Source: Bifidobacterium minimum (GTDB taxonomy: Bacteria; Actinomycetota; Actinomycetes; Actinomycetales; Bifidobacteriaceae). Taken from it: a stretch of 64,000 bases of DNA. The translations under genes and the position numbers were made by a program. The stretch lies in assembly GCF_000741645.1 (NCBI RefSeq), contig NZ_JGZD01000001.1:62001-126000 (forward strand), read 5' to 3'. Positions 56,911-64,000 of this stretch are shown here, piece after piece. How positions within the stretch are numbered: the first letter of the stretch is position 1; every line of letters starts with the position of its first letter. The notes beneath the pieces were generated by a model, which saw nothing but the letters and a program-made list of their open reading frames with translations, was not told where the DNA came from and made no database searches.

Positions 56911-58301
56911 CGCGCCTCCTCCTTCGGTGTCGGTGTTTCGTCCGCGTGCTTGTCCGTGACGGCCGCGGTTGTGGCGGTGGATGGCGCCGGGGTGTGGACG
57001 GGGGGCTTGACCAGTGTGGATTTCCTCAGGGTGATGACGGGAATCGTCGACACGATCGCCAGGGCGACGCACGCCGCGAATCCGCATCCGAGGATCATCC
57101 ATATCAGGGTCGAGTGCATGGGGGTGCTGTTGGAGGTGAGGGACATTCCCACGCCCGGAGTCGCCACGCCTCCGATGAGGGTTCCGAGGGCGAGTCCGAG
57201 AATCGTGGGGATGAGGGACTCGACCATGAACTGCCAGGCGATTCGTCCGCGTGAGACGCCCACGAGCATGGCGGTGGCGATTTCGCCGCGGCGCCGGATG
57301 ATCGTCAGAATGGTCAGAACGAGAAGGATAAGCCCGCCCGCAGACCATACGACGATTCGTGTCGTCCGCATCCGCGAGGCCCATTGCGTCAGGGGCTGTA
57401 TCCCGGTCTCGTACTTCTCCAGGGACGGCGAGGTCACCTCATACTTCCTGGGGAGCTTCGCCTTCTTCACCGCCTTGACGAAGGAATTGTAGTTCTTGAC
57501 GCTGTTGAGCTGGAACATGATGTTCAGATCGGGGATGGACCATCCCTTGCCGTCCGATATGTCCAGTCCATTGACGCCGAAGGTGTAGTAGGTGGAGTAG
57601 ATCGCGTTGTCGCGGTTGTCCTTGGCGAATTTCGCGTCGCTTCCCTCGCCTTCCTGGGCTGTGCCGACGTATTCGTAGATCCCCCGGACCTTGAGCTTGT
57701 ACGTCTTGCTGGAGTCCGTGGGATTCGCGACCGTGATCGTGCTGCCCACCTTGAGGTTGTTCTTGGACGCGACGGCCTGCGAGATGAGGACGCTGCTCTT
57801 GTCCTGACCCTTGTAGTTGAGATGCTTGCCGGACACGATTTTGAACCGACCGAAGTCATTGCTTTGGGCCGCTTCGAGCGTGTAGAAGCTTCTCCAGGTC
57901 AGATCCCCGCCGGTTTTGTCGGCGCTGGTGCTCGTCGACGCCTTGATGGCCTTGATCGATGAGCTCTGCCGAACCGGTATGGTTTCGGTGAACGTGTAGG
58001 AGAACTCGACATTCGCTGATTGCACCGCGGTCGCATAGGTGGTGTAGTTCTCCCACGACAGGTGGTTCTTCGTCCAGGAGGAGTCCGCGCCGTTGCGGGT
58101 GGAGAGCGTTTTCTGCGTCGGCCTGATGACGGCCGTGGGCTTCTGCGCATTGTATGTCGTGGTGCTGGCGGTGTGCGCCGCGTCGATGACGGAGTTGGAG
58201 AAGATCGTGAGGGAGGCGATGGCGACTGCGGTGATGGCCATCGCACCGGTGCGCCATCCGTGGCGCACGAGAGTTGCCGATGCGTTCTTGAGAACGAACA
58301 T
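56907..58301 (-). CDS. MacB/FtsX-type ABC permease
   Basis: 464 residues. An N-terminal helix (GAMAITAVAIASLTIFSNSVID), a large extracellular domain (residues 45-300) and three C-terminal helices beginning VVWSAGGLILLVLTILTIIRRRGE, then ATAMLVGVSRGRIAWQFMVES as the usual FtsX loop. A 40-residue polar tail (THTPAPSTATTAAVTDK type) is cytoplasmic. GGAAAGG precedes the ATG. Pairs with the degenerate ABC protein downstream. Confidence 0.88.
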   Translation of the reverse strand: MFVLKNASATLVRHGWRTGAMAITAVAIASLTIFSNSVIDAAHTASTTTYNAQKPTAVIRPTQKTLSTRNGADSSWTKNHLSWENYTTYATAVQSANVEFSYTFTETIPVRQSSSIKAIKASTSTSADKTGGDLTWRSFYTLEAAQSNDFGRFKIVSGKHLNYKGQDKSSVLISQAVASKNNLKVGSTITVANPTDSSKTYKLKVRGIYEYVGTAQEGEGSDAKFAKDNRDNAIYSTYYTFGVNGLDISDGKGWSIPDLNIMFQLNSVKNYNSFVKAVKKAKLPRKYEVTSPSLEKYETGIQPLTQWASRMRTTRIVVWSAGGLILLVLTILTIIRRRGEIATAMLVGVSRGRIAWQFMVESLIPTILGLALGTLIGGVATPGVGMSLTSNSTPMHSTLIWMILGCGFAACVALAIVSTIPVITLRKSTLVKPPVHTPAPSTATTAAVTDKHADETPTPKEEAR

Positions 58302-58699
58302 GCGGTGCCTTTCCGGTTAAATGCGGGAACATTGCGTTACATGCCCATCGCCATCCCCTGCGGGGCGCACTATGGGCGTCTACGTCCTATGTATGGTATC
58401 TCGCCTCATGCTGAGTCGTTTCTGCGGTCTCGCTGAACAGGAGCTGGGAAGGCGGTCGCGGTGGCGCTTCGCGCGAGGTCGACTCGTCGGAATTGATGGA
58501 ATCGCGACGAGAAGCGAGGGGATGATTCATGGTCGTTTCCCGCGGCGGGACGCGCCGTCGGGTATTTCCTCCGGTAACATTGAGGCAATAAACTTCTACC
58601 CCTAGAATATAAAAGTTCGCACCATGAAATATGATTCGTAGGTTGCGGGCCGGCGACACGATGACTGGCGCGCAGATTACGGGAGGTAGGACGGAGACG
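58302..58699. promoter_or_regulatory. divergent promoter region with an inverted repeat before the Nramp gene
   Basis: No gene. AACTTCTA (58591-58598) and TAAAAGTT (58610-58617) form an 8-bp inverted repeat with one mismatch inside an AT-rich patch that includes TAGAAT (58603-58608). It is a plausible operator for the DtxR-type regulator at 60226. Confidence 0.5.
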
Positions 58700-60160
58700 A
58701 TGAATGACCATGGGAACGTGGAGGCTGACGCGGTGGCATCCGATGCGGGATCCGCGGTCGATGTGAGAATGACGGGACCTTTTGCGCGCGGAGGACGCCC
58801 GCGTCGGAAGACCTCGCTTATCGAGACGGCGAACGGCCTCTCTCTGGGGGAGATCAACTCCACGATCCACGTCCCTTCGGAGCATCGAGGCTTCTGGCGG
58901 AATCTGCTGGCGTTTTCCGGACCCGGAGCGTTGGTGGCCGTGGGGTACATGGATCCGGGCAACTGGATAACCTCCATCGGCGGTGGGGCCGAATACGGAT
59001 ATCTTCTGATGTCGGCGATCCTGCTGTCGAGTCTGATCGCGATGATGCTGCAGTACATGTCCGCAAAGCTGGGGATCGTCACGGGTCTCGATCTCGCCCA
59101 GGCGACGCGCGCGCATACCGGCCGCCGTCTCGGATTCGTGCTGTGGATCAGCACCGAACTGGCCGTGATGGCCACCGACATCGCCGAGGTGATCGGCGGG
59201 GCCATCGCGTTGAAGCTGCTGTTCGGCATTCCGCTTCCCTGGGGCGTGGCGTTGACCGTGTTCGACGTCCTTCTGCTTCTTCTGCTCATGCAGGTGGGCT
59301 TCCGCAAGATCGAGGCCATCGTCGCCACTCTCATCTGCGTGATCCTGGTGGTCTTCCTCTATGAGGTGGCCGTGGCCGGTCCGGATATGGGGGCGGTTAT
59401 GGCGGGATTCGTCCCGAACTCGCAGATTCTGGGAAACGGACAGCTGACGATGGCATTGGGCATCGTCGGCGCGACCGTCATGCCCCATAACCTGTATCTG
59501 CATTCCTCCATCGTGCAGACGCGCGACTACGATCGTGACGACGCATCCCAGGTGGACAAGGCGGTCCGCTTCGCCACGTGGGATTCGAACCTTCAGCTCG
59601 GTCTGGCGTTTCTGGTCAACTGCCTTCTGCTGATGCTGGGCGCCGCGATGTTCTTCGGACACGGCGACGGTCTCGGCACCTTCACCGCGCTCTACAACGC
59701 ATTGGGAGACTCATCCATCGCGGGGCCCGTCGCCAGCGGGATCCTAAGCACCCTGTTCGCCGTCGCTCTGCTCGCCTCGGGACAGAACTCGACGATCACC
59801 GGCACTCTCACCGGGCAGATCGTCATGGAGGGGTTCATCCGCATGCGCATTCCGCTGTGGCTGCGCAGGGTGGTCACCAGAGTCATCTCCATCATCCCGG
59901 TGCTGATATGCGCGATTCTTTTCGGAGGCCGGGAGTCGGCCCTTGACAGCCTGCTGGTCTATTCGCAGGTCTTCCTGTGCGTGGCGTTGCCGATCTCCAT
60001 GGTCCCTCTTGTCGCGTTGACATCGTCCAGGAAGATCATGGGCAGGCACGCGAATTCGCTGTGGATGACGATCATCGCATGGATCGTCGTCGTGGTCCTC
60101 ACCGCGTTGAATCTTCAGCTGGTGGTTCAGGACGTCTCGCGGCTCGTCGCCATGCTGTGA
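58700..60160 (+). CDS. mntH: Nramp-family divalent metal (manganese) transporter
   Basis: 486 residues, eleven helices. The metal site is formed by [12 protein letters not shown] in helix 1 and [15 protein letters not shown] in helix 6, both intact. ATG 58700 follows a GGACGGAGA stretch; upstream in-frame starts (58631, 58661) lack ribosome sites. It imports Mn2+ with protons. It is convergent with a DtxR/MntR-like regulator, a common pairing. Confidence 0.93.
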   Translation: MNDHGNVEADAVASDAGSAVDVRMTGPFARGGRPRRKTSLIETANGLSLGEINSTIHVPSEHRGFWRNLLAFSGPGALVAVGYMDPGNWITSIGGGAEYGYLLMSAILLSSLIAMMLQYMSAKLGIVTGLDLAQATRAHTGRRLGFVLWISTELAVMATDIAEVIGGAIALKLLFGIPLPWGVALTVFDVLLLLLLMQVGFRKIEAIVATLICVILVVFLYEVAVAGPDMGAVMAGFVPNSQILGNGQLTMALGIVGATVMPHNLYLHSSIVQTRDYDRDDASQVDKAVRFATWDSNLQLGLAFLVNCLLLMLGAAMFFGHGDGLGTFTALYNALGDSSIAGPVASGILSTLFAVALLASGQNSTITGTLTGQIVMEGFIRMRIPLWLRRVVTRVISIIPVLICAILFGGRESALDSLLVYSQVFLCVALPISMVPLVALTSSRKIMGRHANSLWMTIIAWIVVVVLTALNLQLVVQDVSRLVAML

Positions 60161-60225
60161 TCGTCCGTGGCCGCTGCGATCGCCGTTCCTCTCCTGAACG
60201 TCATGCGGCTGGATGTCCGTCGCTT

Positions 60226-60963
60226 CTAGGATCGGCGGTTTTCCGGCGAATCGACGGACGTTCCGGTGGGCGTCACGCGAATCTGGATGCCTGCCTCCGC
60301 GTCGAGAGCGATGGGATCCTCCAAAGGCGTCGTCGTTGCGGAGGTCGGATCATGACGGGCGATGATCGTGGTCGCGTGGGATCGGGGAGGGCGGGCCCCG
60401 ATAAGGACCTCCGACCCGATCCCTATGCCCTGCTGATCGAGATATCGAAGAAGCTGCGGATCCTCATCACTTACCCTGTCGATGCGGACGATGGTCCGTT
60501 GCGGGGCATGGGTCAGGGGGATTGAGTGGGTTTCGGGAAGCGTTCCGTCGGCGTGCGGGATGGGATCCCCGTGCGGATCCGCTTCCGGGTGGCCAAGCAG
60601 CGCGTCGATGCGGTCGATCATCATATCCGAGGCGGCATGCTCCAGCGCGTCGGCCTCCTCGTGGACCTCATCCCAGCGGTATCCCAGGGTCTCCACGAGA
60701 AAGGTCTCCAGCAGTCTGTGGCGCCGGACCATGACGAGCGCGCATGACTCGCCGACGTCGGTCAGCTCGATCGTCCCATAAGGAGTGTGCGTTGCGTATC
60801 CGCCGGACACCAGACGGGCGACCGCCCCGGATACCGTGGACAGCTTCACGCCCGCCTTTTTCGCCAATTCAGAAGGCGACGCGGCCTCGCCGCTCCATTC
60901 GCGAAGATCCCAGAGCACCTTCAGATAGTCCTGGGCGTTGGTCGAGAGGTCACGTAAAGGCAT
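60226..60963 (-). CDS. DtxR/MntR-family metal-dependent regulator
   Basis: 245 residues. The HTH begins STNAQDYLKVLWDLREW with ELAKKAGVKLSTVSGAVARL; the metal-binding dimer domain has RRHRLLETFLVETLGYRWDE and EEADALEHAASDMMIDRID. A C-terminal SH3-like domain follows (IGIGSEVLIGARPPRSHAT). TAGAAT on the minus strand (60971-60976) ends 7 bases before ATG 60963: leaderless. It probably represses the Nramp gene when Mn is plentiful. Confidence 0.93.
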   Translation of the reverse strand: MPLRDLSTNAQDYLKVLWDLREWSGEAASPSELAKKAGVKLSTVSGAVARLVSGGYATHTPYGTIELTDVGESCALVMVRRHRLLETFLVETLGYRWDEVHEEADALEHAASDMMIDRIDALLGHPEADPHGDPIPHADGTLPETHSIPLTHAPQRTIVRIDRVSDEDPQLLRYLDQQGIGIGSEVLIGARPPRSHATTIIARHDPTSATTTPLEDPIALDAEAGIQIRVTPTGTSVDSPENRRS

Positions 60964-61136
60964 AGGGGCCATTCTAGTTGGATGGAGGCGCTTGCGGTTG
61001 CGAATATCTTGGGACATGATCCCGGGGAATCTCGCGGTGCGGTGACGGATGGTCCATCGGGGCTTGCTAGTAATCTCGATGGAGCGAGAGGAAGACACGT
61101 TTCCGGTGAAAAGATGGTGTTTGGCGAGGAAGTGCG

Positions 61137-62663
61137 ATGATAGGTCGACAGGGCGCTGACGGTGATTCCGGGGCAACACATGGCGGGGCCGACTCCGTTG
61201 AGGGTCGGATCGGCCAGAAGGAGGGCCAGACCGACCAGAAGGGACGCGCATCCGAGGAGGCGCTGAGTGCGGTGGACATCGCGATTCTTGGTCAGGATTC
61301 CCCGCGACGGCATCTTCCTCGGTGGCCGTGGATCATCCTGCTCGTGATTGTCCTTTTCGCCAGCATATTCGGTGTGCTGATATGGAAAAGAACCGAACAT
61401 AATTCCGCGCTTCGCGACTGCCGTGATGCCGTGGGGACAAGCGTGCGCGCGCGGGCGCGACTGCGGAAGACGCTGGACTCGATCGCGTCGACCTCGGCGT
61501 CCGTGACGTCGAAGCAGGTGTCCGACGGGAAGGTCGTCGATGATCTGCGGACGGAAGTGGCCGCCGCGTCATCGGTGATGGGGTCGAACGGAAAGAAGAG
61601 CGTCGACGAGCAGTGCCCGGTGGAATCCTCGACGGCGTCGCTGAAGTCCTCGGCCGTGAGCGCGGCCAAGAGCTCGCGTGCGATGACGCAACAGGAGAAA
61701 AGGGTTCGTGCGGCATCGGCCGCCGTGATCGCCGGACGGGACGCGAAAACCCTCGTCGATGCGCAAGGCAGCCTGTCCGCGCTGGTCACCGCGGCCACGA
61801 CGCTTCTGGACTCGGCCGAGGGGCAGACGGCCGAAACGGAATACCGGGATGAGCTGTCCACGCGGATCACCGCGGCGCAGGATCTCGTCCGGACGAAAGC
61901 CGGCGACGTGTCCGCCAACGATCTGGCCGAACGATGCCGCGACGGCGTGACCTCGCTTCAGGCCGCCATGGATGACCTGAGCGCCGCCATAACGCAGCAG
62001 TCGGGAATCGATTGCGACGTGCTGAAATGCGTCGCGCTGACATTCGATGATGGCCCCAGTGCAGACAATGACGTGAAGCTTCGTGATGAACTCGAGAAAC
62101 TGAAGGTCAAGGCGACGTTCTTCATGATTGGGAGGAACGTCACGTCGACGACGTCCGCGAACATCTCACGCGATACGCAACTGGGCAACATCGACGGGAA
62201 TCATTCGTGGGACCATCCCCAGCTCTCGACGTTGAGCCGGTCCGCGATCGGCTCCGAGCTGTCACGTACGGATGCGGTCATCACGGCGGCGGGCGGACGC
62301 CGGTCCGGGCTGCTCCGGCCTCCCTACGGAGCATGGAACGACGACGTCCGTGAGGTGGCAGCGCAGCAGGGGGACGCCATCATCCTATGGAACGTCGATT
62401 CGGAGGATTGGAAGTCGCGTGATGCCAAGGCCACGACGGAGAAGGTGCTGGGATCGGTGTCGGCGGGGTCGATCGTGCTTCTTCATTCGATCCATGCCAG
62501 TACCGTCCAGGCGATTCCCGATATCGTTTCGGGGCTGCGGTCCAAGGGCTATGCGCTGGTGACGGTCCCGCAATTGCTGGGTGGCGCTCCCAAGCCCGGA
62601 TGGGTCTACTACAGTCAGCATGACATGATCCATCGGGGTTCCACTCAACAGGTTGACAACTGA
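61137..62663 (+). CDS. membrane-anchored polysaccharide deacetylase (CE4)
   Basis: 508 residues. A cytoplasmic N-terminus of about 65 residues, one helix (WPWIILLVIVLFASIFGVLIW), a Ser/Ala-rich helical stalk (95-300), then the NodB domain: ALTFDDGPS with the catalytic Asp pair, GNHSWDHPQLS with the two metal His, RPPYGAWND and IVLLHSIHAS. It likely deacetylates peptidoglycan or exopolysaccharide outside the cell. GAGGAAG is 4-7 bases before the ATG. Confidence 0.9.
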   Translation: MIGRQGADGDSGATHGGADSVEGRIGQKEGQTDQKGRASEEALSAVDIAILGQDSPRRHLPRWPWIILLVIVLFASIFGVLIWKRTEHNSALRDCRDAVGTSVRARARLRKTLDSIASTSASVTSKQVSDGKVVDDLRTEVAAASSVMGSNGKKSVDEQCPVESSTASLKSSAVSAAKSSRAMTQQEKRVRAASAAVIAGRDAKTLVDAQGSLSALVTAATTLLDSAEGQTAETEYRDELSTRITAAQDLVRTKAGDVSANDLAERCRDGVTSLQAAMDDLSAAITQQSGIDCDVLKCVALTFDDGPSADNDVKLRDELEKLKVKATFFMIGRNVTSTTSANISRDTQLGNIDGNHSWDHPQLSTLSRSAIGSELSRTDAVITAAGGRRSGLLRPPYGAWNDDVREVAAQQGDAIILWNVDSEDWKSRDAKATTEKVLGSVSAGSIVLLHSIHASTVQAIPDIVSGLRSKGYALVTVPQLLGGAPKPGWVYYSQHDMIHRGSTQQVDN

Positions 62664-62761
62664 ACGGTGGAGAACTGAACGATGGAGGGTGATCGGCGAT
62701 CCGCGCAGCGGCGCTCCGTGCATTGGGGAATCCGGCGTTATGTCGTCCGGATCCGCGTGCC

Positions 62762-63538
62762 CTAGTCCGTATATCTCAACGCCCAGGCGGCGATTCGAAG
62801 AACCACGATGGTTGGCACGATGATGCTCAGCCCCGTGACGATATGGTTGGGGATCCCCGGGACTATGCGCCGTCGGCCGCGCATCATGCCTCTGTAACCA
62901 GCCTGCGCCACGGATTCGGCGTCCATGACGTTCCGCGCGAACACCCGGGTGCGACCCATGTCGGAACGTTCCGCAAAGTGTGTGCTCGTCGGCCCGGGAC
63001 ATAGCGCCGTGACGGTGACTCCCGTGCCGCGCAGCTCCTCCGACAACGCTTCGGACAGACTGAGCACGTACGCTTTGGTCGCGGCGTAGACCGCGCCGAA
63101 GGGGTTGGGCATGAAGGCGGCGATCGACGCGACGTTGAGGATGCGGCCGTGTCCGCGCGTCACCATTCCCTCGGCGACGATCCTCGCCAATGCGGTGGGG
63201 GCGGCAACGCTGACGTCGATCATGGACCGTATGCCCCGAGGATCCTCTTGGATGAAAGGTCCCGTCATGCCGAATCCGGCGTTGTTCACCAGAACGTCGA
63301 CCGGTTCGTCGGCCAGACGTCGGCAGACCGCATCCACCTGGGTGTGGTCGCTGAGATCGGCGACGATGTACGAGAACCGCCCCCGCGGATGGCGTTCGCT
63401 CAAGGTCATGCATTGCGCTCGGAGCGTTTTGACGTTGCGCGAGACGAGGATGAGCGCGTCCCCCCGATCCGCGAAGAGGTCGGCGAACGCGCTTCCGATT
63501 CCCGATGTGGATCCTGTGATGACCACGGTCCTGTTCAT
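62762..63538 (-). CDS. short-chain dehydrogenase/reductase
   Basis: 258 residues. Cofactor motif TGSTSGIGSAFA, VNNAGFGMTG, catalytic Ser in LNVASIAAF and YxxxK as YAATKAY. A hydrophobic C-terminal helix (IVTGLSIIVPTIVVLRIAAW) suggests membrane attachment, as in DltE-like SDRs. GAGG lies 9 bases before ATG 63538. Confidence 0.9.
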   Translation of the reverse strand: MNRTVVITGSTSGIGSAFADLFADRGDALILVSRNVKTLRAQCMTLSERHPRGRFSYIVADLSDHTQVDAVCRRLADEPVDVLVNNAGFGMTGPFIQEDPRGIRSMIDVSVAAPTALARIVAEGMVTRGHGRILNVASIAAFMPNPFGAVYAATKAYVLSLSEALSEELRGTGVTVTALCPGPTSTHFAERSDMGRTRVFARNVMDAESVAQAGYRGMMRGRRRIVPGIPNHIVTGLSIIVPTIVVLRIAAWALRYTD

Positions 63539-64000
63539 GGGCGTGCCTCGGTTCTTTTGTGTCGCAGGGAACGCGGGCTTGCGTTCCATCGGTTATGTAA
63601 GAGCGTAGCTGCATAAGAGTGTTGCTGGCTGGCGGGGATTGCGCCCGGTGGGGTTGCTCTGCAGCGCAGTGTATCCAATCATCAATCTTTACATTACTTC
63701 GGTCCGTTTTCATTCTGGAAATGCAGGCAAATAAAAAGAAAATCAACCCGTACCGGGAAGTTGCCTGCTGGGTTTGTAATGACGCCATTGTCACTTAATT
63801 GGTCTTTGAGAAGTGGGCTTTCTCTGAATTCGGTGACTCTTCTTCTGAATTCAGAGAAGGATTGCACGATTCAGAGAAAAATTCAGAGATTCAGAGTGGG
63901 CGGCTGCGAATGGTACATGAATACGGCAGAGAAACTTTGTTCAAAGAGTTCAGAGTGGTCTGTGGTCTAAAGGGTCTTTCAGATTCAAAACCGGTAAAAG
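63539..64000. other. AT-rich gene-free region with a stem-loop and TTCAGAG repeats
   Basis: No supported gene in 460 bases. GCAGGCAA (63723-63730) pairs with TTGCCTGC (63761-63768), enclosing CCCG-tac-CGGG (63747-63757). TTCAGAG occurs at 63850, 63870, 63882, 63890 and 63949; the reverse CTCTGAA at 63822; TCTGAATTCAGA (63844-63855) is a perfect palindrome; a partial copy lies at 63978. It is probably the control region of a gene beyond the window. Confidence 0.75.

Noticed and set aside
56999..57384. Upstream extension of the degenerate ABC protein to 57384
   Set aside because: It overlaps the permease and reads as out-of-frame His/Arg-rich sequence; ATG 56910 with GGAGGAGG is better.

Overview
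The window looks like a chromosomal segment of a high-GC Gram-positive bacterium of the family Bifidobacteriaceae (Bifidobacterium or a close relative). The reasons are the actinobacterial rRNA signatures (the 16S 3' end running into a tRNA-free spacer, and the extra GC-rich helix in 23S near 2290-2420), the strong G/C bias at third codon positions, and a dnaK-grpE-dnaJ-hspR operon with a HAIR-type operator. Many starts also appear leaderless (a -10 hexamer ending 5-8 nt before the start codon, no Shine-Dalgarno). All identifications come from reading the sequence; no database search was run.

Layout. 1-4181: end of an rRNA operon (16S 3' part, 23S, 5S, strong terminator). 4290-8586: decayed L-fuconate dehydratase gene with a divergent LacI regulator, a small Cys-rich protein, a frameshifted nitroreductase, a DUF4235 protein and a histidine phosphatase. 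8634-17189: starch/maltodextrin block: type I pullulanase, MalEFG-type ABC importer, a GH13 glucosidase and a HAD phosphatase. 17252-24718: TraX-like membrane protein, then a second carbohydrate ABC system in which binding protein and permeases are separated by one of two paralogous LacI regulators, plus a DUF624 protein; related 14-bp operator-like sites lie in the three main divergent promoters. 24895-26997: secreted, surface-anchored alkaline phosphatase. 27172-31804: heat-shock operon under HspR/HAIR control. 31879-34322: two decaying genes, a MalT-like STAND regulator and a CydC-type ABC protein split by a 62-bp duplication. 34842-41761: MgtC, HAD phosphatase, NmrA-type reductase, a near-perfect parS site, tRNA-Ala(CGC), DedA, protein O-mannosyltransferase and RsmI.

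41857-50709: a variant-leucine-repeat protein, an AbiEi-antitoxin-like protein, methionyl-tRNA synthetase, a heterodimeric ABC exporter with one degenerate ATP site, and TatD. 50873-55548: Kup potassium transporter with long tails, a class II glutamine amidotransferase and an HD hydrolase. 55603-63538: an ABC-type protein that has lost almost every ATPase motif paired with a MacB/FtsX-type permease, an Nramp manganese transporter with a DtxR/MntR-type regulator, a membrane-anchored polysaccharide deacetylase and a short-chain dehydrogenase. The last 460 bases are AT-rich, gene-free and packed with TTCAGAG repeats.

The most interesting items are the pseudo-ABC/MacB pair with its long acidic tail, the parS site, the reversible-looking 62-bp duplication in the cydC-like gene, the face-to-face leaderless promoters of pmt and rsmI, the split ABC locus with duplicated LacI regulators, and the TTCAGAG cluster at the window edge.
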